A DNA stretch of 64,000 nucleotides from contig NZ_FTOL01000006.1 in NCBI RefSeq assembly GCF_900156735.1, forward strand, positions 124,001-188,000, in the 5' to 3' direction. The position numbers and the translations under genes are program-made. Position 1 is the stretch's first letter. Each line of letters begins with the position of its first letter. Of the stretch, positions 8,638-17,360 are shown piece after piece. This DNA comes from Chryseobacterium ureilyticum (GTDB lineage: Bacteria; Bacteroidota; Bacteroidia; Flavobacteriales; Weeksellaceae). Under the pieces are notes generated by a model. That model worked only from the letters and a program-made list of their open reading frames with translations. It ran no database searches and had not been told where the DNA came from.

Positions 8638-10566
8638 TTATTTGTTTTCAATAAATTTATAAATACTTTCGGTCAACTTTTCAATTGCTTTACTTTTACG
8701 TAAAATTTCCCAAGAGAATCCTTTCTCAGCTACCAATTCACTTAATGCTCTTTTATTCTTTAAAGTTCCTATATTTCCTTTCTCACCTATTTCATATTCA
8801 GATTGATTTAAAATAAATTTCCCAGCAATTTCACCTAAACTAGTCCTTATATCATTTAAAAACTCTCCAATATATTTTTTTGAATAATTATTAGCATCTA
8901 TATTTTTTAAAACTTCATGAATTTTTTCATCAATCTCCTCTCTGTTTTCAGAAATTATTTTTTTATTACATAATTCTATTAGAATGCTTTCCCAAACACT
9001 ATTGGGCAAGAAATTTTCTATTTCTCTATGGGTTCTAATTATTTCAGGAATAAAGTTATCAGATTTTACATCTTCTAATTTAGCAAGTCGTTTTCCTTTT
9101 TTTGAATCAGCTCTTACATTATCACTATCTGCTAGTAAAAAAATTCGATTTGATAATGACATAGCATTAATATCTTTTATCATTTCCTCTTGCTCTTCTT
9201 CATCAATATCATCAAACAAATAATGATCTAAGTTTGTCCCAGCATATTCAAAAAAGGCAAAATCAATATCTTCTTTAGGATATTTTTTTCCATTATGCTT
9301 ACAATAAGATTTTAAAAAAGCTCTAATATATATTCTATCAGAAACGCCTTCTACCCAAATACTACAATTAGCCATAAAAACTGATGAATTATTTACACCA
9401 ATATTTTTTAGTACGTCATTATCTCCCGCATTAACATTCTTAATTATTAGCTTCTTTTCTCCATCACTTTCAGTTTTAGAAGAAAAAGAATAAATCGAAA
9501 TACTATCTTTTTCAAGAGTTAAATCAAGAAAATGATTAGAATGAGTAGAGATGAAATATGTTAAATTCTTTTTTGACAAATCAGGGTTAGCAATTATTTG
9601 TTCTAAGAATAATCGTTGCATTCCTGGATGAAGATTTATTTCAGGTTCGTCAATAAAAACATAAGAATTGTCTTTTGCCATAAATATTTTATACATAAGA
9701 ATTATTAACGCCTGAATACCATCTCCTAGATTATATAAGTCACGAGAATGCTTCTCTCCTTCAATATGAATACTAATAATTTCTTTTGTATTATTACCTT
9801 TACGGCTCTCGTCTTTATCAAACTCTGCAATTATATCTATCGCTTTTCCATCAAAAAAGTTTCTACTAATAAAGCGTTCAAAGTTCTCAAATAATTTTCG
9901 CGTTTCTCTCTTTGAGTTTCTAGTATTAAGAATATCTTTATATAAATGAACTCCCGTAAAAATCTCAATATCTTTATCTAATGAGTAATTTTTACGCAAA
10001 GTATGCAAAAGAATATCATCCTCTATTTTTTCATATTCATATTTTACACCAAAATTGGTAAAATTTTGCTCTTCTTTAGTTTGGAGATATAAAGAATGGG
10101 CGGTTCTTAAGGTAGGTATATAATAAAATTTAGGACTTCTAATTTCCGTGGTTATTTTTAAGTCGCGCGGAAGTTCATAATTTGTAAAGTGTCCAGTAGA
10201 TCTTAATAAATCTATACTATCCTTAATATTATATTCCCGCTTTAAATTTGGTAATAAAGAGTAACGTCCTTTAAAGTCTATATTAAATTTGTCTATTTTC
10301 TTATCAAGAGAAATAAAAATATTTTCGTCAAGAAATAAAAATCTATCAAGAGACATTAAGTATCTCATAAATTTACTTTTCCCACTATTATTTGTACCAA
10401 TGAAAATATTAATTTTATTTAAGAAAGGGAGATTTTCTAGAGGTTGTAATCCGTTATTTTCTTCAATAAAATAGTTATCTGATTTTTCTAGCAATAATGT
10501 TTTATTACTTTTCATAGTTTTTAGTTTTTCAAAAATTCGTTTCGAATTATCAAAACGGAAAATCAC
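8638..10566 (-). CDS. OLD-family ATPase with TOPRIM nuclease domain
   Basis: A 642-residue class of nuclease known from P2 Old, Gabija GajA and PARIS AriA. ATPase motifs: Walker A GTNNSGKS (57-64), signature region around LYNLGDGIQ (277-285), Walker B VFIDEPEINLHP (D306, E307) and H-loop STHSNH (about 340). The TOPRIM part has the expected acidic residues: E406 in IWVEGVSDR and D480/D482 in FLLADSDN. The family couples ATP sensing to DNA or tRNA cleavage. No UvrD-like helicase (GajB) follows, so it is not a standard Gabija locus. It heads the four-gene tight run down to 5036. Confidence 0.85.
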   Translation of the reverse strand: MIFRFDNSKRIFEKLKTMKSNKTLLLEKSDNYFIEENNGLQPLENLPFLNKINIFIGTNNSGKSKFMRYLMSLDRFLFLDENIFISLDKKIDKFNIDFKGRYSLLPNLKREYNIKDSIDLLRSTGHFTNYELPRDLKITTEIRSPKFYYIPTLRTAHSLYLQTKEEQNFTNFGVKYEYEKIEDDILLHTLRKNYSLDKDIEIFTGVHLYKDILNTRNSKRETRKLFENFERFISRNFFDGKAIDIIAEFDKDESRKGNNTKEIISIHIEGEKHSRDLYNLGDGIQALIILMYKIFMAKDNSYVFIDEPEINLHPGMQRLFLEQIIANPDLSKKNLTYFISTHSNHFLDLTLEKDSISIYSFSSKTESDGEKKLIIKNVNAGDNDVLKNIGVNNSSVFMANCSIWVEGVSDRIYIRAFLKSYCKHNGKKYPKEDIDFAFFEYAGTNLDHYLFDDIDEEEQEEMIKDINAMSLSNRIFLLADSDNVRADSKKGKRLAKLEDVKSDNFIPEIIRTHREIENFLPNSVWESILIELCNKKIISENREEIDEKIHEVLKNIDANNYSKKYIGEFLNDIRTSLGEIAGKFILNQSEYEIGEKGNIGTLKNKRALSELVAEKGFSWEILRKSKAIEKLTESIYKFIENK

Positions 10567-10694
10567 AGAATGTCTTGATTAAAAACATTTCTAATACAAT
10601 TAAATATTATTTTTTTTAAATAGCTCTCTCATTTTCTCAGCAACACGACTAGCAGACACATCCTCGTATCCGTCAATAAAATAGTAATCTTCAT

Positions 10695-11270
10695 TTAATT
10701 CATCTTTTGAGCTTTTAATTGATAAGCCAAAGGAAGGTCAAAAAGTCCAGACGAAATCATATCGGAAGATTCTTCAATACTAATTTTTATTACATTACTA
10801 TTCAAAAACCATAATAAATCTCCTAAATATGTTTTGTTAATTATTTCGCCAACTCTCTTAAAATCCTCGTAATCAATATTTTCTTTAATATATTCTGAAA
10901 ACATCACCCCTATAATTTCAGCTTTAACATGGTCATCAGCCCTATCTATCAAATAAATCAGTTTTTCACCAATTTTTATTCTTTCATCTTTAGAATCTTC
11001 AATTTTCTGAATAGCCTTAATTCTTTTTTCTTCGGGAATATCTTTAAGTTGATTTAAAAAACTTAATATTTTTTTAGAAAAGATTCTATCTTGGATACTT
11101 AGCATTCCTTTATTTAAGTTTATCAAAGTTCCAATTATCGGAATATCTTTCAATATTCCATCTTCTAAATTTGAATCAATAATAGCTTCTCCAATATCTA
11201 AGGAAGCATTTACAATTTCATTAGATTTTATAAATTTTATTGATTCTATAAGGCTTTCATTTATTTTCAT
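10695..11270 (-). CDS. Hypothetical protein, probably frameshifted at its 3' end
   Basis: 191 residues as read. The middle contains 'KDIPIIGTLINLNKGMLSIQDRIF', a small hydrophobic hairpin seen in a recurrent family of unnamed bacterial proteins, then 'KKILSFLNQLKDIPEEKRIK'. After residue ~180 the frame ends quickly (LKAQKMN), but another frame continues without stop through 'IKSSKDELNEDYYFIDGYED...' to a stop at 10600-10602, close to the OLD start. That tail reads as protein-like, so a one-base indel near 10725-10735 is suspected. Overlaps the upstream gene by 4 bp. Function unknown; probably part of the defence operon. Confidence 0.6.
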   Translation of the reverse strand: MKINESLIESIKFIKSNEIVNASLDIGEAIIDSNLEDGILKDIPIIGTLINLNKGMLSIQDRIFSKKILSFLNQLKDIPEEKRIKAIQKIEDSKDERIKIGEKLIYLIDRADDHVKAEIIGVMFSEYIKENIDYEDFKRVGEIINKTYLGDLLWFLNSNVIKISIEESSDMISSGLFDLPLAYQLKAQKMN

Positions 11271-11584
11271 TCTTTCAAATTTTCAATAAAACTTTTTAAT
11301 CTTTCTAAAATCTCAGGCATATCACGAGAGAAATTTCTAATAGTAAATGTTCCTTCAAGAGAAACAGCTCTTTCATATACGGTATTTCCTATTGTTACAA
11401 TATTATAGAATTCATCATCTTTATTAATATAATTTTCAGCTCTATCTACCAAAGTATTCAATCTGGACTCAATATACTTTTTACTATTTGACTTTGCATT
11501 TTTATATTCATAATGCACATCATAAAATTCCTCTAAGACTTTACTTAAAAAAATATATCTGCTTTCCAATTCAGACTTTTTCAT
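11267..11584 (-). CDS. Small helical protein heading the defence operon
   Basis: 105 residues, very rich in Glu, Lys and Ser with heptad-like leucines, predicted to be all helical and cytoplasmic. No family recognised. It overlaps the next gene by 4 bp (ATGA-type), so the two are translationally coupled. As the first gene of the six-gene run it could be a sensor, an antitoxin-like factor or a structural partner; nothing in the sequence decides. Confidence 0.55.
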   Translation of the reverse strand: MKKSELESRYIFLSKVLEEFYDVHYEYKNAKSNSKKYIESRLNTLVDRAENYINKDDEFYNIVTIGNTVYERAVSLEGTFTIRNFSRDMPEILERLKSFIENLKE

Positions 11585-11797
11585 AATTTTAGTTTTTAAT
11601 TGTTTAATATTTTCAATAGCAAAAAATCAATCAAAATTTCTTAAATATCGATCTATACTAAAGCAAGTTTTAAATTGATTTTTGAGGTATTTACATCGTT
11701 TTCTGATAACATTAAATAAAACCTTTAGATTAAGTATCATTGATTAATAACGAAATTATTTCAGCAAAAAAATTTCGCTTAAAACCTATTTACCCTT

Positions 11798-11818
11798 TAG
11801 TAGTAGTAGTAGTAGTAG
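11798..11818. repeat. (TAG)7 microsatellite upstream of the defence operon
   Basis: Seven perfect TAG units in the 282-bp gene-free stretch 11585-11866, about 215 bp upstream of the start at 11584. The rest of this stretch is AT-rich; no clear TTG/TAnnTTTG promoter was found in it. Confidence 0.8.
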
Positions 11819-11866
11819 TTTTTACGTTTAATATATAGGTTATATATAATTAAATAATCACAAAAT

Positions 11867-12991
11867 TTATTGCGTAGCTATACTTTTAAGTCTTTTCGAT
11901 AATTCATTCCTAAATTTTTCAGCATAAGAAGGCTTACTTTTTACTCTGAATTTCATATATAAATCACCGTAATCTTTTTCTCTTTTCAGTCTATCTCTCT
12001 TTAAAAATGGAAGCAAATGTCTTCGGAATTCATCAAAACCTTTATTATCTACTCCATCATTTTCAAAATCAAGATATTTCAAACCCAGATACATTAGATA
12101 TTCATCTATTGGGGTCTTGTCCTTTCCTTTTCCTTTTACACCATGAATTGCTTTTCCTATTTGTTCGTAAATAATATACTTTTCTATTTCTGGAGAAAGT
12201 ACATCAACAAAAGTAAAATTATCAAATTTATTTAGAAGCATATCAGTTAGATTATTCCAACTTCTTTTTAATTTGTCTAACGTACTAATATCACCAAAGT
12301 CCTTAGGAAGAACACCACTAACCGTTTTGATTTTTATTTCATAGCGAATGTATGCTTTAATTTTTTTAGCACCTACTTTTAAAATATTTCTTCTTGCGGC
12401 AGGTTGACTTTCAAAAATTTCTCCAGTATGAAAAGCTCTGTCTAACTTATCATATATTGATACTTGATAATTTTTGCCTATGAACTTAACTCCAGAATTT
12501 TCATAAACATGCTTTCTAGGTAGATTTTTTAAACTTCCAAAACATGACATAATACCATTCATTGGAGTTTTAAAATGAAGAGTTACCCCTAATTCAATCT
12601 GCGTTATTTTTGCTTTCCAAAAATCTTCTTCATCTATATCAAGTTCATTTGCCCAATATTTTATTTCTCTAACAAAATCATTATAATGCAAATCACTCAT
12701 TGCAATATTTAAATCGCTCTCATGGGTTCTGATCCTATTAAAATAAGTTCTTCTAATATTTTGTTCAAACCAAAGCTTTCCAATGGTCCCGTTTTCTTTT
12801 CTATCATATATTATTGAAAAATAGTCAAATTCACGTTCTTTAGGTTTATCTGACTTATTTTCCATTTCTCTCTTCATTTTTTTGTAATAACCCCTTTCCT
12901 TCCCGTAACCGATCGGGTATATATCAAATTTTTGCAATGCTTTTTCAGTCAGTTCCACATTTTCAATATAAAATCTAATTACATCAACCAT
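11867..12991 (-). CDS. Replication initiator, Rep_trans / phage gpII-X like
   Basis: A 374-residue protein of the type that starts rolling-circle replication in small plasmids, filamentous phages and integrative elements. Seen: an N-terminal region with 'KITQIELGVTLHF' (a Rep-type beta strand with acidic residue near 150), and 'YQVSIYDKLDRAFHTGE' resembling the YDK-x-x-E segment of these initiators. No clear HUH pair was identified, so the exact nicking family is uncertain. It follows the HTH gene by 2 nt. It probably allows the excised circle to replicate or be mobilised by a helper (inference). Confidence 0.65.
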   Translation of the reverse strand: MVDVIRFYIENVELTEKALQKFDIYPIGYGKERGYYKKMKREMENKSDKPKEREFDYFSIIYDRKENGTIGKLWFEQNIRRTYFNRIRTHESDLNIAMSDLHYNDFVREIKYWANELDIDEEDFWKAKITQIELGVTLHFKTPMNGIMSCFGSLKNLPRKHVYENSGVKFIGKNYQVSIYDKLDRAFHTGEIFESQPAARRNILKVGAKKIKAYIRYEIKIKTVSGVLPKDFGDISTLDKLKRSWNNLTDMLLNKFDNFTFVDVLSPEIEKYIIYEQIGKAIHGVKGKGKDKTPIDEYLMYLGLKYLDFENDGVDNKGFDEFRRHLLPFLKRDRLKREKDYGDLYMKFRVKSKPSYAEKFRNELSKRLKSIATQ

Positions 12992-12993
12992 TG

Positions 12994-13257
12994 TTATTTC
13001 TTTAAAAATTTATCAATATCAACTTTTTTAACCATAATTCTTCCATTTCTTTTAGGCTGATAAACTTTTAAACCTGAATCTCTATACCTATCGAAAGTGG
13101 AGCGGCTAATTCCATAGACTTTTAGAACCTCATCCACAGTAAATGTTTCTTTTAAAGTTTTCTCCTCTAAAAACTCTTCTAATGATTTTACTCTCTTTTC
13201 TAAAGCTCTCAATCTTTTTAGAAGAAAGGTATTATTCGGTATCTCTTTACCTTCCAT
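12994..13257 (-). CDS. Excisionase-like helix-turn-helix protein
   Basis: 87 residues. Residues ~37-85 hold a MerR/Xis-type winged helix (HTH_17): 'FTVDEVLKVYGISRSTFDRYR' then 'RNGRIMVKKVDIDKFLKK', the last part being the characteristic wing that ends such domains. An N-terminal coiled coil of ~30 residues precedes it. In Bacteroidetes elements this type of gene precedes the rep or mob gene and acts as excision factor or regulator. Two nucleotides separate it from the replication initiator. Confidence 0.75.
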   Translation of the reverse strand: MEGKEIPNNTFLLKRLRALEKRVKSLEEFLEEKTLKETFTVDEVLKVYGISRSTFDRYRDSGLKVYQPKRNGRIMVKKVDIDKFLKK

Positions 13258-13342
13258 TAAATTATGATTTAAATTTCACATGAAAGTAAGTATTTTTAAG
13301 TAATATTAACTTTTCAATATCTAGGTATATTCCACAAAGCAT

Positions 13343-13975
13343 TTATTTTCTTCCAAAATCAGCAGGGTTTTCGCCCCAAGCTTTTGTTTCCCATTTTAGA
13401 ACCTTATTAGAATACTCATTATTTTCTAACCATTTGATAGCTCTATCAATTAATTTAAAGAGTTCTATATTTTTATCATTCTTTTCCTGGCTGGTTCTAA
13501 CTTTCTTATTTTTCACCCAAGACATAGCATTTTTACTATCAGAATAAATGGGAATATTTATATTTTTTTTCTGACAATAAGCTAACCCATGAACAATAGC
13601 AAGAAATTCCCCAATATTATTAGTTCCTCCGTCAAATGGTCCCTGCTTAAATAAAACTTTCTTAGTCTTGGTATCGACACCTTGATATTCAACTATTCCT
13701 GTTACTACATTACAAGCTCCGTCAACGGAAATACTTTCTTCAATAGGATCGCCAATGAGGGCTAATTCTTCTTTGCTTAATGTTGGCTCAAAAATATCGA
13801 CACCTACAAATTCCTTACTATCACTATTAAATGCTTTTTCGGCTAGTTCTCTAGTTAGAAAAGACTTAAATACAGCATTAGGAAATCCATGTGTTTGTTC
13901 CTTACATTCTTCCCAGCTATCAAATACTCCTGTTTTATGTCCTTTCCAGACAACATAAAATTTTTGTTTTCCCAT
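13343..13975 (-). CDS. rnhA: Ribonuclease H with N-terminal viroplasmin domain
   Basis: A 210-residue protein that degrades RNA in RNA-DNA hybrids. Residues 5-50 form the viroplasmin (RNase H1 N-terminal hybrid-binding) domain: 'FYVVWKGHKTGVFDSWEEC' with conserved 'F.SF.tr..Ae.af'. The RNase H catalytic residues are visible: D85 (SVDGA), E123 (IGEFLA), D146 (YSDSK) and D206 (NPADFGR). Length is normal. Chromosomal rnhA-like genes are common, but this one is inside element A; it may help R-loop processing during element replication (inference). Confidence 0.88.
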   Translation of the reverse strand: MGKQKFYVVWKGHKTGVFDSWEECKEQTHGFPNAVFKSFLTRELAEKAFNSDSKEFVGVDIFEPTLSKEELALIGDPIEESISVDGACNVVTGIVEYQGVDTKTKKVLFKQGPFDGGTNNIGEFLAIVHGLAYCQKKNINIPIYSDSKNAMSWVKNKKVRTSQEKNDKNIELFKLIDRAIKWLENNEYSNKVLKWETKAWGENPADFGRK

Positions 13976-14093
13976 AATTCTTAATTTGTGATGATGTTAT
14001 AATATAATTTTATGGTAAAAGCTTAAGAGCTATTCAGTTTTATACTCCCTAACCTTAGCTAAGAGTATTTTCAACAAAATTAATATCAAAAAA

Positions 14094-14927
14094 TCATTTT
14101 GTCCTTTCCCAAACTCGTTGAGGTATTTTCTTCAAATCTTTATTTTGGGATTTCATTAGCTCCACATATTTTTGGTAGTTCTTAACCGCTTTTTCTTTTT
14201 CTCCAAGATTCCAATAGCTATCTGCAAGATTAAGATAGGCAACAATCCTTTCAGGAAATTTATTAATAATTTGCTCTAAGAGATAAATTGATATGTTATC
14301 ATCCTTTTCTGAAAGATAGTATGCTAAATTATTATATTTATCAATATTACTAGCATTAATAGGAATATTCTTTAATAGTTCTCCAAAATCTTCTATTGTA
14401 TACTTTAAATCATTTTTTTTAAAATCTTTAAACTCTTCATTAAATAACCTGTTACTTACTTTCGCTGATAGTGCAACATCTTCTAAATATTTCTTTTTAT
14501 TTGGATTGTATTTTTTGTCGTCAATCCCCAAAGAATAAGGGAAATATTTTATATCAATATTAGAAGTAATATTTGCTGAATTTTCTATATATGCAGTTTT
14601 ATACAAGAGCCAGTTGTCATATTTAGGGATATATTTATAATAAGCCGTTTCTGAAACACCAACACAACAGTTTCCAGTTATTTGAATTTCTTGTCGTTTA
14701 TTTGAATAAATATCAATATTATCTACACCAGCCCCAGCTCTATCATATAGATGATTTAAAGGAATTTTATTCAGAAATATTTTTATTTTTTTTCTATTAA
14801 TATCTATAAAAGCAATGTTATTTTCATCGTTAATTATTTTGTCAGGAATATTATCATTATCTAAAAAAAACTGACTATTTCCCCAGAAAAAGGAAAAAAA
14901 ACAAATTATATATATTACTTTTTTCAT
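14094..14927 (-). CDS. Exported TPR-tailed protein, probable immunity protein of toxin module A
   Basis: 277 residues with a signal peptide (KKVIYIICFFSFFWGNSQ). The central part is beta-rich with a Cys pair (GNCCVGV). Residues ~185-265 form about two tetratricopeptide-like repeats (ERIVAYLNLADSYWNLGEKEKAVKNYQKYV). The gene overlaps the effector gene upstream by 4 bp. A periplasmic protein coupled to a peptidoglycan-cleaving effector is what an immunity protein would look like; no known immunity family was recognised, so this is inference from position and location. Confidence 0.6.
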   Translation of the reverse strand: MKKVIYIICFFSFFWGNSQFFLDNDNIPDKIINDENNIAFIDINRKKIKIFLNKIPLNHLYDRAGAGVDNIDIYSNKRQEIQITGNCCVGVSETAYYKYIPKYDNWLLYKTAYIENSANITSNIDIKYFPYSLGIDDKKYNPNKKKYLEDVALSAKVSNRLFNEEFKDFKKNDLKYTIEDFGELLKNIPINASNIDKYNNLAYYLSEKDDNISIYLLEQIINKFPERIVAYLNLADSYWNLGEKEKAVKNYQKYVELMKSQNKDLKKIPQRVWERTK

Positions 14928-16537
14928 TTCTTTAATTTTTTTAATCTTAAAGTTGCAGCATCTATAATCTTAACCTTTTTTATATTTTTCTTTTTGTCAA
15001 CAATAACAATATCATTAAAAACTGGATTTTCTTGAATGTAGTACCAATTTGAATCAGAAGAAGTGCTAGGAAGTAAATCTAATAATCTTTCATAACCTTT
15101 AATTGCTTCTGCTGTATTGTAAGTACAACCATCTTTTTTAGCATCTTTATCGTGCCAAAGCCCCCAAGCAAAAGCAAATCTTGAAATTTTGTATGAATTA
15201 CTATTTTCAAAAGTGTAATTTAAAGTTACTTTTTCGCTATAATTTTTACAAGTCTTATATATATTATCAAAACAAATCTTGAGCTTTTTATACCTGTCAT
15301 TGAATCCAACATTCCCACCATTTATTAGGTTTGTAATGCAAATGAAATCATTTTTATCAGCCATAGAATTTAATCCTTTTTCTTCTTTCCAAAACCAACC
15401 AGCAGATTTTACATTATGAGGGGGTAATGCCATTTTCTCCCTATTTGTTTCTGTAGATGTGAAATCTTCGGTAACATTTTTTCCATATCTACGATAGTTA
15501 GATTCTCCCGTTATTTGCATAATTCCCCTTCCTTTATAAGGAGAACCACTAGATGCATGTTTACTTTTTTGCTCAGAAAGAAATATTAAATAGCCTGATT
15601 CATGAAATATTTGAGCTAAAAAATGACTTTTTCTAATGCATGTATTAATTTCATATTTCTTCATTGTATCATTTAACACATCAGCATATACTTTAGCTTT
15701 ATTTTTACTCACTCCTAAGGTGATGAAATCTTCAATTTCTAACTCTTTATCACAAAAACATTTTTCTTTTTTCTTTTCTTTCTCATCCTCTTTCTTCTTC
15801 GGAGCTTCTGGAAGCCCAGTTTTCTGCGGAGCCTGCGAATCCTGCGGAATACTAGGCTGTCCTATTTCATTTTTTACCTTCAACTCTTCTTCATAGAAAT
15901 TCGCTTCATTGTTTCTTTCCCAGACCTTTACTTTGTAACGATGCTCACTTGCAGACATATCTTTTTGGGTCTGCATATACATTGCAGGATTTAACAATAT
16001 TGCTTTTTTAGTTTTAACAATACCGTTTTTCTGAATAACCTGCATCGGTTCAGAGTTTTTTGCTACTTCTACATCCTGCCCGTTTACCGTATCATACATC
16101 TTAAACTCAACATATTTCCCCAACATATTCAACGTGTAAATCTGAAGGTTTACACTATTCATGTATTTTAATTTACTGGTATCTTGTATTTTATATTCTA
16201 CATCAAGAAAAAATACATCAATGATCTTTATTTCTCCATTGGCTTGTGGAGTAATATGAAGTTCTACCGTTTCATCTTTATACGTTGCTTTGAGTTGTAG
16301 GTTTTTACCTTGCAGGTTTTGTAGAAATTTATACGTAGTCAATCTTCCTTTTTTTTGTCCCGAGAACGGAACTTTTTCATATTCGCTATACTCATTAGCC
16401 CAATAGACCTGCCATAAAATATCATTATCATTTACGGTATTCACATCAACAGCTTCTGAAAAGGTAATACGATACTCCGTAACTCCTCCAATCAATGGAA
16501 AACGTTCTCCGTCTATTCCTTTTAATATTTTTCCCAT
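14924..16537 (-). CDS. Muralytic effector with GH19-like (chitinase/lysozyme) domain
   Basis: 537 residues, no signal peptide. Residues 1-220 are two Ig-like beta domains similar in style to those of the effector at 29147. A Lys/Glu/Pro-rich linker spans 226-260. Residues ~265-430 resemble GH19 chitinase/endolysin domains: 'SHFLAQIFHESG' (catalytic-type E313), 'YKGRGIMQITGESNYRRYG', 'SAGWFWKE' and 'ITNLINGGNVGFNDR'. The expected action is cleavage of the glycan strand of peptidoglycan. It lies 3 nt from the DUF4280 gene, so it is probably delivered by a contractile injection system (T6SS-iii or eCIS like); delivery is inferred. Confidence 0.8.
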   Translation of the reverse strand: MGKILKGIDGERFPLIGGVTEYRITFSEAVDVNTVNDNDILWQVYWANEYSEYEKVPFSGQKKGRLTTYKFLQNLQGKNLQLKATYKDETVELHITPQANGEIKIIDVFFLDVEYKIQDTSKLKYMNSVNLQIYTLNMLGKYVEFKMYDTVNGQDVEVAKNSEPMQVIQKNGIVKTKKAILLNPAMYMQTQKDMSASEHRYKVKVWERNNEANFYEEELKVKNEIGQPSIPQDSQAPQKTGLPEAPKKKEDEKEKKKEKCFCDKELEIEDFITLGVSKNKAKVYADVLNDTMKKYEINTCIRKSHFLAQIFHESGYLIFLSEQKSKHASSGSPYKGRGIMQITGESNYRRYGKNVTEDFTSTETNREKMALPPHNVKSAGWFWKEEKGLNSMADKNDFICITNLINGGNVGFNDRYKKLKICFDNIYKTCKNYSEKVTLNYTFENSNSYKISRFAFAWGLWHDKDAKKDGCTYNTAEAIKGYERLLDLLPSTSSDSNWYYIQENPVFNDIVIVDKKKNIKKVKIIDAATLRLKKLKK

Positions 16538-16540
16538 AGC

Positions 16541-17275
16541 CTACAAATAGTATTGATTATCATCATACTCTGCCTGAAACTCTTCAAAGTTAATTCCTGG
16601 CATTACCTGATTTAATAATTCTGCATTGGATTTTTGTACATTGTTACTTCCTAATAAGATCGTCTGCCCATGATGCTGTATTGATATTTTTCCTCCTACT
16701 GAACACATAAGGAAAGAAGATTCTACCAACACTTTTTTGTCCATTACTTTTACCTTTTCAAAGGGCTTTTGCCATAGTTCGGCAGGAGAAAAAGTGCAAG
16801 GATTGTTATTTTTAACGGCACAATTTCCAAAACATGAATTCCCCTCTTTAAACTGCACATCCTCCAAAGTTGCTGCCCATTTATCATTGCCCTTACTATT
16901 GAAAATAGATTTAGTGTGAGAGTTTACTTTCAAGGTAGCTGGGATAGTTCCCTTATCACAAAGACATTTTGCTCCATCTACTATAAAATATTCTTCCTTT
17001 CCATGTTGCAGGGTTTCTTTTTTAGTTTGTCTCTTTTCCTCTCTTTCTTTATCTTTTTCGTCTCTTTCTTTTATTTGTAAAAGGGGTTTAGTAGGTTTTT
17101 CATTTTCGAGGAGTAGTTCCACTCCCTCTTCTATATAATAACCAATATGCTCTTTAAAATTTGTAATATGGCTATTATGGTAATTTTTTAGTTCAGAAAC
17201 CGAAATACCATAATCTAAGGCTATACTTTCCAAAGTTTCTCCTTTTTGAACTATGTGTTTTATAGATTCTTTCAT
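16541..17275 (-). CDS. LysM - DUF4280 (PAAR-like) spike protein
   Basis: 244 residues, no signal peptide. Residues 6-50 form a LysM domain (HIVQKGETLESIALDYGISVSELKNYH). A charged linker (65-95) follows. Residues ~95-230 match DUF4280: 'VDGAKCLCDKG', 'CSFGNCAVK'-type cysteines (SCFGNC), 'CTFSPAELWQKPFEKVKVM', 'ESSFLMCSVGGKISIQHHGQ'. DUF4280 is a PAAR-like domain that caps the spike of contractile injection systems and carries effectors. It sits between an adaptor-like gene and the effector. In element B the LysM is instead on the adaptor-like protein. Confidence 0.85.
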   Translation of the reverse strand: MKESIKHIVQKGETLESIALDYGISVSELKNYHNSHITNFKEHIGYYIEEGVELLLENEKPTKPLLQIKERDEKDKEREEKRQTKKETLQHGKEEYFIVDGAKCLCDKGTIPATLKVNSHTKSIFNSKGNDKWAATLEDVQFKEGNSCFGNCAVKNNNPCTFSPAELWQKPFEKVKVMDKKVLVESSFLMCSVGGKISIQHHGQTILLGSNNVQKSNAELLNQVMPGINFEEFQAEYDDNQYYL

Positions 17276-17360
17276 CAGATGTTATTTTTAATAAAGATAA
17301 AAAAATATGAGCTAATATTTTGTTTTTTATCATCACAAAGGGAATTAAAAATATTATTGA

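Noticed and set aside
8638-10566. Gabija (GajA) system
   Set aside because: The OLD-type protein fits GajA in architecture, but no UvrD-like helicase GajB lies next to it.
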